Assembly (NCBI GenBank): GCA_005881275.1
Contig: VBEF01000042.1
Coordinates: 1 to 64,000, forward strand
From: Chloroflexota bacterium
GTDB lineage: Bacteria > Chloroflexota > Dormibacteria > Dormibacterales > Dormibacteraceae
Length of the DNA: 64,000 nt
Reading direction: 5' to 3'
The notes under the pieces are model-generated. The model did not search any database and was not told the origin of the DNA. It saw only the letters and a list, made by a program, of their open reading frames with translations. Positions 39,710-49,523 of this stretch are shown here, one piece after another (within the stretch, counting starts at the first letter, position 1; the number at the start of each line of letters is the position of its first letter). The position numbers were made by a program, and so were the translations under genes.

Positions 39710-42186
39710 ATCCCCCAGCCACACCGGTCATGAGGCAGTACCGGGAGGCGAAAGAGAAGCACCCCGGCGGAATTCTTCTCTTCAGGCTCGGCGACTTCTA
39801 CGAGATCTTCTTCGACGACGCCAAGATCGCAGCTCCGATCATGGGCGTGCTTCTGACGTCGCGCCCTCTGGGCAAGACAGGACGTGCACCGATGTGCGGG
39901 GTCCCGCACCACGCGTGGCAGGCGTACGTCGGCAAATTGCTTCGCGCGGGTCACAAGGTCGTCATCTGCGACCAGGTTGAGGCCGCAAGCAAGAACAAGC
40001 TCGTCCGCCGCGACGTGACGCGAGTGCTCACGCCCGGGACCGTCGTCGAGGATGCGTACCTCGAACCATCGCGACCGAACTACCTCGTCGCGGCGTGGAG
40101 CAAGGGCCTCGAAGCGGGGATTGCCGCGTGCGAGGTCTCCACAGGTGAGCTCTTGCTGTGCCAGCTGCCCAAGGACCGGCTGATGAACGAGCTCGAACGC
40201 CTTGCGCCGGCAGAGCTCCTGACCCCGCCGGATATCGAGGAGTATCGGTTCGACCCCGTGCGCGGCCAGCAGAGGCTGAAGGACATGCTCGGGATCGCCT
40301 ATCCGGCCTCGATCGGCGCTGTGGACGCGCCTCTGGCGGTCGGCGCGGCGGGCGTCGTACTCGACTACCTCAAGCAGAACCAGACGAGAGTGCTTCCCGG
40401 CTCGTTCACGGTGACGACTTACTCACCCGACGCGACCATGCCCCTCGACGCGGCGACCGTCCGCAACCTGGAGCTCCCGGCGCTGGTCCAGCTCATCGAC
40501 CGGACCTCGACGCCCGTCGGCGCCCGACAGCTCCGCTCCTGGCTTGGCGCGCCGCTGCGTGACGCCGAGTCGATCGAGCTTCGTCTGGCAGCGGTCGACG
40601 AGCTGGTCAACGACCCCGGTTTGCGGGATCGCCTGCATGGGGTGCTCAAGCCGGTCGGGGATCTCGAGCGCCTTCTCTCGCGGGCCGCCTCGGGCCACGC
40701 GACGCCCCGCGAGCTGGTTGGTCTGCGACGCTCCCTGGAAGCCATCCCGGCCGTGGTCGAGGCGCTTGGTTCGTGCTCAGCGCTGGTCACGCGGGAGCTC
40801 GCCGGCCGGATCACCGCGGCGCCTGAGCTTGCGAACACGCTGGCTCGGGCGCTGGTCGAGGATCCCCCGGCGACCATCCGGGAAGGCGGCGCCGTCCGTC
40901 CGGGCTTTGACGCGGATCTGGATGCGATCTCCGACGGATCGCGCAGCGCGCGTGACTGGATCGGCAAGCTGGAGACGGCCGAGAGAAGGCGCAGCGGCAT
41001 CCGATCGCTGAAGGTCGGGTTCAACAGGGTCTTCGGCTACTACATCGAGGTCAGCCACGCCAACACCGCAAGCCTCCCTGACGACTATGTCCGCAAGCAG
41101 ACGCTCACCGGAGGCGAGCGCTACATCACGCCAGAGCTAAAGGAAAAGGAGGCGGTGGTGCTCAGCGCGCAGGAGCGAATCGCAGCACGAGAGCTCGAGA
41201 TCCTTCGGGATCTGGGTCTTGCGGTCGCCGCAGCTGGTCCACCGCTGAGGGAGACCGCCCAGGCGACGGGCACGGTCGACGCGCTCCTGAGCTTTGCCGT
41301 CGCGGCCTCAGAGCATGCCTGGCATCGCCCCGAGGTGAACGCGGGGACGCAGCTGAGCATCAAGGGAGGCCGGCATCCGCTGGTCGAGACGAGCCTGCCG
41401 GCGGGCGTGTTCGTCGCCAATGACCTCGAGCTCGATCCGGACCGGGCGCAGATCGTGATCCTCACGGGGCCGAACATGGCCGGTAAGTCAACGTATCTGC
41501 GGCAAGCGGCAATGATCGTCCTGCTCGCGCAATGCGGCAGCTTCGTGCCGGCGGACCGCGCGGTGATCGGGCTGGCGGATCGAGTCTTCACACGCGTTGG
41601 CGCGCACGACGACATCAGCGCGGGAATGTCGACGTTCATGGTCGAGATGACCGAAACCGCCTACATCCTCAATCACGCGACGCGATCTTCCTTGGTGATC
41701 TTCGACGAGGTGGGAAGGGGGACGTCGACCTACGACGGCGTTTCGATCGCGCAGGCCGTGGTCGAGCACCTGCACGACGCGCCGAAGCTTGGCTGCCGCA
41801 CGCTTTTCGCCACTCACTACCACGAGCTCACCGCGCTCGCCGAAAGGTTGCCGCGCGTCCGAAACCAACGCGTCGAGGTTCTGGAGGAAGGCGACACGGT
41901 TCGGTTTCTGCATCGCGTCGTACCCGGAGGTGCAGACCGCTCGTACGGAATCCATGTCGCCGCCGTGGCGGGTCTGCCATCAGGCGTGATCGCTCGTGCC
42001 CGCGACGTGCTCGGCGAGCTCGAGCGCCAGCGGCCGCTTGAACCGCCGGAGCTGCAGCTCGGCCTGCCGATCGAGGTCGCGCCCGACGCGGTGCGCCAGG
42101 AGCTCGAGGCGATCGACCCGGCGTCACTGAGCCCGCTGGAGGCGTTGCAGAAGCTGTATCAGCTGCGGGCCAAGCTGACCCAATGA
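39706..42186 (+). CDS. mutS: DNA mismatch repair protein MutS
   Basis: TPVMRQYREAKEKHPGGILLFRLGDFYE, GPNMAGKSTYLRQ. Confidence 0.97.
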   Translation: MNPPATPVMRQYREAKEKHPGGILLFRLGDFYEIFFDDAKIAAPIMGVLLTSRPLGKTGRAPMCGVPHHAWQAYVGKLLRAGHKVVICDQVEAASKNKLVRRDVTRVLTPGTVVEDAYLEPSRPNYLVAAWSKGLEAGIAACEVSTGELLLCQLPKDRLMNELERLAPAELLTPPDIEEYRFDPVRGQQRLKDMLGIAYPASIGAVDAPLAVGAAGVVLDYLKQNQTRVLPGSFTVTTYSPDATMPLDAATVRNLELPALVQLIDRTSTPVGARQLRSWLGAPLRDAESIELRLAAVDELVNDPGLRDRLHGVLKPVGDLERLLSRAASGHATPRELVGLRRSLEAIPAVVEALGSCSALVTRELAGRITAAPELANTLARALVEDPPATIREGGAVRPGFDADLDAISDGSRSARDWIGKLETAERRRSGIRSLKVGFNRVFGYYIEVSHANTASLPDDYVRKQTLTGGERYITPELKEKEAVVLSAQERIAARELEILRDLGLAVAAAGPPLRETAQATGTVDALLSFAVAASEHAWHRPEVNAGTQLSIKGGRHPLVETSLPAGVFVANDLELDPDRAQIVILTGPNMAGKSTYLRQAAMIVLLAQCGSFVPADRAVIGLADRVFTRVGAHDDISAGMSTFMVEMTETAYILNHATRSSLVIFDEVGRGTSTYDGVSIAQAVVEHLHDAPKLGCRTLFATHYHELTALAERLPRVRNQRVEVLEEGDTVRFLHRVVPGGADRSYGIHVAAVAGLPSGVIARARDVLGELERQRPLEPPELQLGLPIEVAPDAVRQELEAIDPASLSPLEALQKLYQLRAKLTQ

Positions 42187-43832
42187 TCCAGATGCTGCCC
42201 CCAGAGGTCGCGGACGCGATAGCCGCGGGCGAGGTGATCGAGCGCCCGGCCTCGGTCGTCAAAGAGCTCGTCGAGAACGCGATCGACGCGGGTGCACGGC
42301 GGATCAGCATCGACGTCCGGGGAGCGGGGAAGACGTCGATCCGCGTCAGCGACGATGGCGCAGGCATACCCGCCGACGAGCTCCCGCTGGCGTTCGTGCG
42401 CCATACCACAAGCAAGCTGACCAGGCTGGCCGACCTCATCGCGATCCAGTCGTTCGGCTTTCGCGGTGAGGCTCTCGCCAGCATCGCCGCGGTCGCAGAC
42501 GTCGAGTGCTCCAGCGCTGGCGCCACCCTGCGCATCCGCGCAGGCGAGCTCATCGAGCAGGGAGCGGGACCGCTCCTACCGGGCGTCGTGGTGGAGGTGC
42601 GCGACCTCTTCGCGAACGTGCCGGCGCGTTTGAAGTTTCTCAAGAGCGACGCGACCGAGGTGGCGGTCATCAAAGACGTGGTCAGCGCGTTCGCCCTGCT
42701 GCATCCTCACATCCGCTTCCACCTCACCGTCGACAGCCGCGCCGCGGTCAGCAGCAGCGGAGATGGCGACCGCCGGCGCGCGGTGGCAGCCGTTTTCGGG
42801 CCTCCCGTCGCGTCGGAGATGCTCGAGATGGTCGGGATGCCCCTGGTCACCGGCCTGGTCAGCCAACCCCGCCTCAGCCGAGGCAACCGCGACGGAATGG
42901 TGCTGGCGGTCAATGGCCGCCCCATCAGCGCGCGATCGCTGGTCTACGCGCTCGAGGAGTGCTACCAGGGGAGGCTCGAGCGGGGCCGCCACCCGGTCGC
43001 GGTGGTCGACATCGGGATCGACCCCGAGCTCGTCGACGTCAACGTGCATCCGGCGAAGAAGGAAGTTCGCTTTCGCGATGAGGGCGCGGTGTTTGCCGCG
43101 CTGCAGCGCGCGGTCCGATCAGCCCTCGATGGAAGTGATCCGTTCCGCTATCGACCCGTAGAAACCGGAGCGGCCTCGTCCACGTTCGTGGCGGGACCTC
43201 AGCTCACCTTGCACGAGGCCCCGGCTGCGGTCGCGGACGCGGAGACCAACGGTCACGCGACGAATGCTGTCCTGCGTCCCATCGGCCAGGCGGGACCGGG
43301 CTACCTTGTTGCCGAAGGCCCGCACGGGCTGGTCCTCGTCGACCAGCACGCCGCGCATGAGCGCGTTCTGTACAACCGCCTGCTCGAGCGCCTGCGCTCG
43401 GGCCGCGGCGCCAGCCAGCCTTTGCTCATCCCACAAGCGGTGGACGTCGAGCCCGCGCTGATCGCCGCCGCGGCCGACCATCGGGCGGAGCTGGCCAACA
43501 TGGGCCTCGAGTACGAAGAGTTCGGGCCGCGGAGCTTGCGCATCACGGCGGTGCCAACCGAGCTGCCGTCGGGCCGGGCCACCGCGGCGATCCAGGAAAC
43601 GCTTGCGGCGCTGACAGAAAACCGCGGCGACGGCGCTATCCAGAAAGCGGCCGCCGCGCTTGCCTGCCATTCAGCGGTGCGGTTCGGCGACACGCTCGAT
43701 GTGGCGGAGCAGCGCCGCCTGCTGGCCGACCTCGAGGCCGCCGAAGAATCGATCACCTGCCCACACGGACGTCCCACGCGGCTCCTGGTGGAGTGGCAGG
43801 AGCTGACCCGGCACTTCCGCCGAAACTACTGA
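42183..43832 (+). CDS. mutL: DNA mismatch repair protein MutL
   Basis: IAAGEVIERPASVVKELVENAIDAGA, FGFRGEALASIAAV. Confidence 0.96.
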   Translation: MIQMLPPEVADAIAAGEVIERPASVVKELVENAIDAGARRISIDVRGAGKTSIRVSDDGAGIPADELPLAFVRHTTSKLTRLADLIAIQSFGFRGEALASIAAVADVECSSAGATLRIRAGELIEQGAGPLLPGVVVEVRDLFANVPARLKFLKSDATEVAVIKDVVSAFALLHPHIRFHLTVDSRAAVSSSGDGDRRRAVAAVFGPPVASEMLEMVGMPLVTGLVSQPRLSRGNRDGMVLAVNGRPISARSLVYALEECYQGRLERGRHPVAVVDIGIDPELVDVNVHPAKKEVRFRDEGAVFAALQRAVRSALDGSDPFRYRPVETGAASSTFVAGPQLTLHEAPAAVADAETNGHATNAVLRPIGQAGPGYLVAEGPHGLVLVDQHAAHERVLYNRLLERLRSGRGASQPLLIPQAVDVEPALIAAAADHRAELANMGLEYEEFGPRSLRITAVPTELPSGRATAAIQETLAALTENRGDGAIQKAAAALACHSAVRFGDTLDVAEQRRLLADLEAAEESITCPHGRPTRLLVEWQELTRHFRRNY

Positions 43833-44722
43833 AGTCCATACCCGTCATCGTCGGTCCGACCGGCATCGGGAAATCGCAACTCGCTTTCGACCTCGCGCTG
43901 CGGCTCGACGGCGAGATCGTGGTCGCCGACTCGCGCCAGGTATATCAGCGACTGGACATAGCGACCAACAAGCCCAGTCACGAGCACCGAGAGCGGGTTC
44001 GCTATCACATGATCGACTTCGTCGACCCTGCCCAGAGCTTCAACGTGGCGGAGTACGTCCAGGGCGCGCGGGCGGCGATCGACGACATTTCATCGAGAGG
44101 GCGACAACCGATCGTTGAGGGCGGGACGATGCTTTACGTCGACGCGCTCTGCGACGGCTTCAGCCTCACAGGCATCCCGCCCAACGCCGAGCTGCGCGCG
44201 GAGCTTGAGGCGAACACCGTCGAAGCCTTGCGCGAAAGGCTCCTCGCCCTGGATCCAGACCCCGGGGTCGACCTCAACAATCCGGTGCGCATGATCCGCG
44301 CGGTTGAGATCCTCGAGGCCGCGGGACCTCCGCTGCGCGCGCTGCGCACGAGGACGCCGCCCGACTGGCAGGCGATTCGTATCGGCCTTGCAGCAAGCCT
44401 CGACGTGATCGACGACCGGCTCGCAGAGCGCAGCCGGCGTCAGGTCGAGCGCGGCCTGGTCGAGGAAACGCGCGCGGCGCTCGAAGCGGGCGTGCCGTCC
44501 ACAGCTCCGGTGTTGACCGGCATCGGCTATGCGGAAGCCCTCGCGCATCTGCGCGGCGGGCTCACGCGGGACGAGCTTCCGATCGCCATGGCCCGGTCCA
44601 ACCGTCGCTACGCACGCCGGCAATTGCGCTGGTGGCGCCAAGACGACCGCGTCCGCTGGTTCTCGATCGAGCCGGATCCGCTGCCGGGTATCCTCACCTA
44701 CGTGAGCGAGCATCTTGAATAA
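43829..44722 (+). CDS. miaA: tRNA dimethylallyltransferase; probable CTG start overlapping mutL TGA (ORF caller used GTG 43793)
   Basis: KSIPVIVGPTGIGKSQLAFDLA, DSRQVYQRLDIATNKP. Confidence 0.93.
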   Translation: MKSIPVIVGPTGIGKSQLAFDLALRLDGEIVVADSRQVYQRLDIATNKPSHEHRERVRYHMIDFVDPAQSFNVAEYVQGARAAIDDISSRGRQPIVEGGTMLYVDALCDGFSLTGIPPNAELRAELEANTVEALRERLLALDPDPGVDLNNPVRMIRAVEILEAAGPPLRALRTRTPPDWQAIRIGLAASLDVIDDRLAERSRRQVERGLVEETRAALEAGVPSTAPVLTGIGYAEALAHLRGGLTRDELPIAMARSNRRYARRQLRWWRQDDRVRWFSIEPDPLPGILTYVSEHLE

Positions 44723-45887
44723 GACCGTGGCCGGGGCGAAGCGACTCGGGCGCATCCCGCCCTATCTCTTTGCCGAGATCGATCGTAAGGTGCAGGAAAA
44801 GAAGAGGGCCGGCGTCGACGTCATCTCGCTCGGCATCGGTGATCCGGATCTGCCCACTCCAGGGCGCATCGTCAGCGTGCTGCAGGAAACGGCCGCGGAT
44901 CCTTCCAACCATCGCTATCCGTCCTACTTCGGCCTCGCCGACCTCAGAGAATCCATCGCCCGCTGGTACAGCGACCGCTCCGGCGTGGAGCTGGATCCAA
45001 GCACCGAGATCCTGCCGACCCTCGGCTCGAAGGACGGAATCAGTCACGCGCCTCTTGCGCTGGTCGATCCCGGCGACATCGTGCTCGCGCCAGACCCCGG
45101 CTACACGGTCTACATGACCGGGGCGATCATGGCCGGCGCCGACCCATTCGTGATGCCGCTGACGGAAGCGAACCACTGGCTGCCTGACCTTGACGCGATC
45201 CCGGCCGATGTCGCGCAGCGCGCAAGGCTCATGTGGCTCAACTACCCCAACAATCCGACGGCGGCGACGGCCGATCGCCAGTTTCTCGAGCGCGCGGTGG
45301 AGTTCTGCGCGCGCCACGACATCGTGCTCTGCCACGACGCGCCGTACTCTGAGATCGCGTTCGACGGTTACCGGCCGCTGACTCTGTTCGAAATCCCAGG
45401 GGCGAAAGAGATCGGCCTCGAGTTCCACTCTCTGTCCAAGACGTACAACATGACCGGCTGGCGGATCGGATGGGTTTGCGGCCGCGCCGACCTGGTCAAG
45501 GTGATCGGTCAGTTGAAAACGAACATCGACTCAGGCATCTTCCAGGCCGTGCAGTGGGCGGCGATCGAGGCGCTGAATGGGGGGGAGGAGGAGACGCGCG
45601 CGGCCAACGCCGTCTACCTTCGACGGCACCGCCTGGTCGCCGACACGCTGAACAAGATCGGCTGGAATGTCAAACCCCCGCGTGCGACGTTTTATGTGTG
45701 GGCGCCGGTGCCCGAAGGGTATGACTCGATCCGGTTTGCCGGTCACGTGCTCGATGAGGTCGGCGTGAACATCACGCCGGGTGTTGGCTTCGGTCCTCAT
45801 GGCGAGGGTTACTTTCGGCTGTCGGTGACCGCGCCCGACGCCCGCCTGCAAGAAGCCATGACGCGGATGGGGACGCTCAAGCTCTGA
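44715..45887 (+). CDS. dapL: LL-diaminopimelate aminotransferase-type PLP enzyme
   Basis: RIPPYLFAEIDRKVQEKK, SLSKTYNMTGWRIGW. Confidence 0.85.
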   Translation: MNKTVAGAKRLGRIPPYLFAEIDRKVQEKKRAGVDVISLGIGDPDLPTPGRIVSVLQETAADPSNHRYPSYFGLADLRESIARWYSDRSGVELDPSTEILPTLGSKDGISHAPLALVDPGDIVLAPDPGYTVYMTGAIMAGADPFVMPLTEANHWLPDLDAIPADVAQRARLMWLNYPNNPTAATADRQFLERAVEFCARHDIVLCHDAPYSEIAFDGYRPLTLFEIPGAKEIGLEFHSLSKTYNMTGWRIGWVCGRADLVKVIGQLKTNIDSGIFQAVQWAAIEALNGGEEETRAANAVYLRRHRLVADTLNKIGWNVKPPRATFYVWAPVPEGYDSIRFAGHVLDEVGVNITPGVGFGPHGEGYFRLSVTAPDARLQEAMTRMGTLKL

Positions 45888-47179
45888 TCACGACCAAGAG
45901 TCCGCGCGAGCGGGCGTTTCTCGTCGGGATCCTGCTGCCCGGCACGCCTCCCGAGACGGTTCGCGACCAGATGACCGAGCTGGCCGACCTTGCTCGCACC
46001 GCCGGCGCCGAGGTCGTCGGGTCGGACGTGCAGCGCCGCTCCGAGGTCGACCCCGCGCACTTCATCGGCATGGGCAAGGTCGAGTCCATGCGCGACATGA
46101 AGCTCGAGGGCGGCTTCGACCTGATCATATGCAACGACGATCTCAGCCCGCGCCAGCAGCGAAATCTGGAGCTGCAGGTCAAGGCGCGGGTGCTCGACCG
46201 GACGGAGATCATCCTCGAGATCTTTGCCCAGCACGCGCGCACCCATGAAGGCCGGCTCCAGGTCGAGGCTGCTCGCCTGCACCACCTGCTGCCGCGCCTG
46301 ATCGGCGCATACGCGTACGACCGGCAGGTCGGTGGCCGGCGGGGGGGAGTGGGGGCCCGCGGCGGTTTCGGCGAGCAGCAGATCGAGGTCGAACGGCGCC
46401 GGATTCGCAAACGCATCCGCGACCTCGACCGCGAGATCGAGCAGGTGCGCACCCAGCGCCACCAGCAGCGCACCGGTCGCAGGCGCGCCGAGCTGGACAC
46501 TGCGGCGATCGTCGGCTACACGAACGCGGGTAAGTCGACGCTGCTCAACGCCTTGACGGGGGCGGGCGTGCGCGCTGAGCAGAAATTGTTTGCGACGCTC
46601 GACCCGACAACGCGAAAGCTGGAGCTGCCGGCAGGTCGCGAGTTCCTTCTGACCGACACAGTTGGTTTCATCCAGAAGCTGCCGACCGATCTGGTCGCAG
46701 CGTTCCGCGCCACGCTCGAGGAGGTCACGGAGGCAGATCTGATCCTCCAGGTCCTCGACCTCAGCTCTCCGGCGGTGGAGGAGCAGGCTCAGACCGTGGA
46801 GGAGGTGTTGACGGACCTGGGCGCCGCAGACAAGCCGCGCGTCGTCGTGCTGAACAAGGTCGACCTGCTCGGCCCGGCAAGCCGGCGTCGAGCCATCGCC
46901 GCGCTGTCCGATCGCTATCCCGGCGCGGTCGCCATCTCGGCCACCAACCGGGCCGGGCTCAAGGAGCTGCTGGGTGCGCTTGACCAGGCCAGCCGGGGCG
47001 ACTCAGTGCCGCTCGAGATTCTGGTTCCGTACGGGCGGGAGGGCGTGCTGGCCGAGCTACGCAAGGTGGGCGGGGTGGAGCGGACCGAATATGTCGAGGG
47101 CGGCACCAAGGCCTGGGGTTGGGCGCCCCGCCATGCCGCCCGAAGATTCGAGAACTTCGCGGCTAACGGAAGAGCCTGA
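45884..47179 (+). CDS. hflX: GTPase HflX; apparent CTG start overlapping upstream TGA
   Basis: ERAFLVGILLPG..., VGYTNAGKSTLLNALTG. Confidence 0.92.
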   Translation: MITTKSPRERAFLVGILLPGTPPETVRDQMTELADLARTAGAEVVGSDVQRRSEVDPAHFIGMGKVESMRDMKLEGGFDLIICNDDLSPRQQRNLELQVKARVLDRTEIILEIFAQHARTHEGRLQVEAARLHHLLPRLIGAYAYDRQVGGRRGGVGARGGFGEQQIEVERRRIRKRIRDLDREIEQVRTQRHQQRTGRRRAELDTAAIVGYTNAGKSTLLNALTGAGVRAEQKLFATLDPTTRKLELPAGREFLLTDTVGFIQKLPTDLVAAFRATLEEVTEADLILQVLDLSSPAVEEQAQTVEEVLTDLGAADKPRVVVLNKVDLLGPASRRRAIAALSDRYPGAVAISATNRAGLKELLGALDQASRGDSVPLEILVPYGREGVLAELRKVGGVERTEYVEGGTKAWGWAPRHAARRFENFAANGRA

Positions 47180-47789
47180 TCACACCTCGGACCACGCCGA
47201 CAAGGCTCACGTTGTTGCTCACGATCGGCTGGTAGGCCGGATTCTCGGCGATCAGCTTGACGCGGCCGTCGCTGCGCTCGAACCGCTTCACCGTGGCCTC
47301 GCCTTCGACCAGCGCCACCACGATCGAGCCGTTGCTCGCCTCCTGCTGCGGCCGGATGAGGACCAGGTCGCCCTCGAGGATGCCCGCGTTGATCATGCTG
47401 TCGCCGCGCACGCGGAGCATGAAGTACCCGTCCTTGGCCAGATCGGAAGAGAGCAGGACGTGGTCTTCGATGTTCTGTTCGGCCAGGATCGGCGAGCCGG
47501 CCGCCACGTGGCCCACGATGGGCACCGAGACGGCGTTCCGGCGCTGCTGGTCGACCTCCGCGTCCTGGACCAGCTGCACGGTCCGGGATTTGCTCGGGTC
47601 GCGCTTGATCAGGCCGCGGCGCTCCAGCTGGTTGAGGTGGTTGTGGACGGTCGAGCTGGAGCTCAGGCCAACCGCCTCCCCGATCTCCCGGACGCTGGGC
47701 GGGTAGTTGCGGACCTTGGTCACGTACCTGATGTAGTCGAGGATCTTGTTCTGGCGTTCAGTCAGTTGGTCGGTCAATTTTGTATTCAT
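47163..47789 (-). CDS. lexA: LexA repressor
   Basis: N-terminal wHTH, GHVAAGSPILAEQN, MLRVRGDSMINAGILEGD. Confidence 0.97.
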   Translation of the reverse strand: MNTKLTDQLTERQNKILDYIRYVTKVRNYPPSVREIGEAVGLSSSSTVHNHLNQLERRGLIKRDPSKSRTVQLVQDAEVDQQRRNAVSVPIVGHVAAGSPILAEQNIEDHVLLSSDLAKDGYFMLRVRGDSMINAGILEGDLVLIRPQQEASNGSIVVALVEGEATVKRFERSDGRVKLIAENPAYQPIVSNNVSLVGVVRGVIRLFR

Positions 47790-47819
47790 CTCCAGTTCGT
47801 GATGAGGGACGCTGAGGCC

Positions 47820-47859
47820 ATGCTAGCACTTCGAGCCGCCGGCCGCAAACCTTTGTTCG
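47820..47859 (-). promoter_or_regulatory. Candidate lexA promoter (TTGCGG-17-TAGCAT on minus strand) with LexA-like box CGAACAAAGGTTTG (47846-47859)
   Basis: Direct reading of the minus strand; box overlaps the -35. Confidence 0.55.
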
Positions 47860-47864
47860 TCATC

Positions 47865-47893
47865 TTGACAGGCAAACGCGCGTTCGCTATCCT
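47865..47893 (+). promoter_or_regulatory. Promoter TTGACA-17-TATCCT with LexA box CAAACGCGCGTTCG (47873-47886); a further near-match CAAACGTATGTACG at 47896-47909
   Basis: Direct reading; same geometry as recA. Confidence 0.8.
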
Positions 47894-47902
47894 GCCAAAC
47901 GT

Positions 47903-48214
47903 ATGTACGCCGCTAGGCCCGGAATCAAACCTTGGCGGGCAAACCGTGCCGGCGGCAACGGCTCATGGCGGCGGCTGCTGGCGGCAGTCGCCGCTGTGGC
48001 TGCGCTCAGCATCGCGTTCTCCCTGGGCGCCCGGGGCGGCGGGGACACGCACTACACGACGGTCGAGGTGGAGCCAGGCGACACGCTGTGGTCGATCGCC
48101 TCGGCGCACTATCCGGCGGATGATGTGCGGGTCCGTGTCGATGACATCGAGCAGGCCAACGGGCTGTCGGGGCCGGCGATCCAGGTGGGGCAGAGCCTGC
48201 GCCTGCCGGCTTAG
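47903..48214 (+). CDS. TM + LysM domain protein, YneA/Rv2719c-like candidate SOS division inhibitor
   Basis: One TM then TTVEVEPGDTLWSIASAHYP...IQVGQSLRLPA; divergent from lexA. Confidence 0.8.
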   Translation: MYAARPGIKPWRANRAGGNGSWRRLLAAVAAVAALSIAFSLGARGGGDTHYTTVEVEPGDTLWSIASAHYPADDVRVRVDDIEQANGLSGPAIQVGQSLRLPA

Positions 48215-48340
48215 CCGGCCACCCTCCCCGGGCTTGACAGCCCTTGCTGGGGGTGCTGGAGCCGAGGACTGCTGCAAAAAGGACCTATCCCACCTGTTCG
48301 AAAGGCCCCAAACCGCACAGTCGTCGACCGCGGTGGACGC

Positions 48341-48568
48341 GTGAGGCTGGTCCTGGTCACCCGGCTGGGCTGCCACCTCTGCGACCAGGCGCTGAGCCTC
48401 CTCCGGTCCCTCGGTCATGAGCCCGAGCTGGTCGATGTCGACGCCGACGACCGCCTGCACGACCTCTATGACTGGCGCGTGCCGGTGGTGCTTGTCGATG
48501 ACCGCGTCGTCGCCGAGGGCCGGATCACCCTCGAACAGCTGTCTAGAGCGGTGGGCAAGGGAGTCTGA
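48341..48568 (+). CDS. Glutaredoxin family protein
   Basis: LVTRLGCHLCDQALSLLR, WRVPVVLVDD. Confidence 0.8.
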   Translation: MRLVLVTRLGCHLCDQALSLLRSLGHEPELVDVDADDRLHDLYDWRVPVVLVDDRVVAEGRITLEQLSRAVGKGV

Positions 48569-48621
48569 GCGAGGGCCAGCTACCCGTGAGTATGCTTGCG
48601 GTAATAGTCCTTTAAAATAGC

Positions 48622-49143
48622 CTAAGCTCCGGATAACCTGAGCCTATGGATCTTTCGGGACGAGTGCATCGCCTTCCGAACGAAGTCATCTGAACCGCGG
48701 TGATTCAGTTCTCGCTGTTTCCAGTAGAGGGCTTCCTGTACGTCAAGCCAGGCCTTCGGGAGCGTCTGCCGACCTAACGTCCGGCGGCTCCTTCGCGAAA
48801 GCTCGATCATCGCAAGAGCGTTATCGCACTGAGGGATCTTGAGTCGCAGATACGGGCGGATCCCGGTCAAGAATGGTCGGGCACTTTGGCCTGTTTGAGT
48901 CCGCCAGTTCCAAGCCTGGCGAGCTTTCAGTCCGCGAAGCGGCGAAGATGCTGAGACGATCCATCCGCCCCAATTGATCTGCATCCAGTCCAGAACACCG
49001 CGATCACGATTGCTCACGACGATATGGACGCTGTAATAGAACCGACCGCGTCTGGGCTTGAATGAGCGAGCAATCGCGATGCAGCCTTCGCCGTCGACAA
49101 AGCCGGCCGCGTAGGCCCAGTCCGTGTCTTTGATCTCGGTCAT
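48622..49143 (-). CDS. LAGLIDADG family protein (single-motif, homing-endonuclease-like)
   Basis: WAYAAGFVDGEGCIAIAR motif; 173 aa; starts 2 nt after upstream stop. Confidence 0.75.
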   Translation of the reverse strand: MTEIKDTDWAYAAGFVDGEGCIAIARSFKPRRGRFYYSVHIVVSNRDRGVLDWMQINWGGWIVSASSPLRGLKARQAWNWRTQTGQSARPFLTGIRPYLRLKIPQCDNALAMIELSRRSRRTLGRQTLPKAWLDVQEALYWKQRELNHRGSDDFVRKAMHSSRKIHRLRLSGA

Positions 49144-49145
49144 GG

Positions 49146-49511
49146 CTAGGCGGAGCGCTGCAGGGCCGGCTCGGCGTCCAGGCCGCGCAGGAAGACTTCC
49201 AGCGGGAGCGCTGCCGCCTCGAAGTCACCGTGCAGCAGCTCCAGGTCGGCCCCCGCCTGGCCAAGCCCGGCGATGGCCAGGTCGACCCAGCGCAGAGACT
49301 CCTTGACGTAACGGTCCAGGGCCGGGTCCAGCGGTCGCGCCAGGCTTTCCCGGCGCCAGGACTCGCGCAGGTCGTCGGCGAGCTCCTGGAGCCTGTCCAC
49401 GCGCGATCCGGCCTCGCCGCGCTCGAGCGGCTCCGACGCAAGCCGGATCCGGGCCTCCGCGAAGGCGCGGATGAGCCGCCGAAGCTTGACCTGGATTGCC
49501 AGCGTACGCAT
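49146..49511 (-). CDS. 121-aa helical hypothetical protein under LexA-type promoter
   Basis: ORF directly downstream of SOS-type promoter; coupled to LAGLIDADG gene. Confidence 0.65.
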   Translation of the reverse strand: MRTLAIQVKLRRLIRAFAEARIRLASEPLERGEAGSRVDRLQELADDLRESWRRESLARPLDPALDRYVKESLRWVDLAIAGLGQAGADLELLHGDFEAAALPLEVFLRGLDAEPALQRSA

Positions 49512-49523
49512 GTTCGTGATCGC

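Noticed and set aside
46974-48344. 456-aa plus-strand ORF over lexA
   Set aside because: Runs through hflX 3' end, antisense to lexA and out of frame with the LysM gene; lexA is unambiguous
48622-49143. Inteins or group I intron hosting the LAGLIDADG gene
   Set aside because: Flanking genes are intact and unrelated halves; no split host gene or intron core recognised
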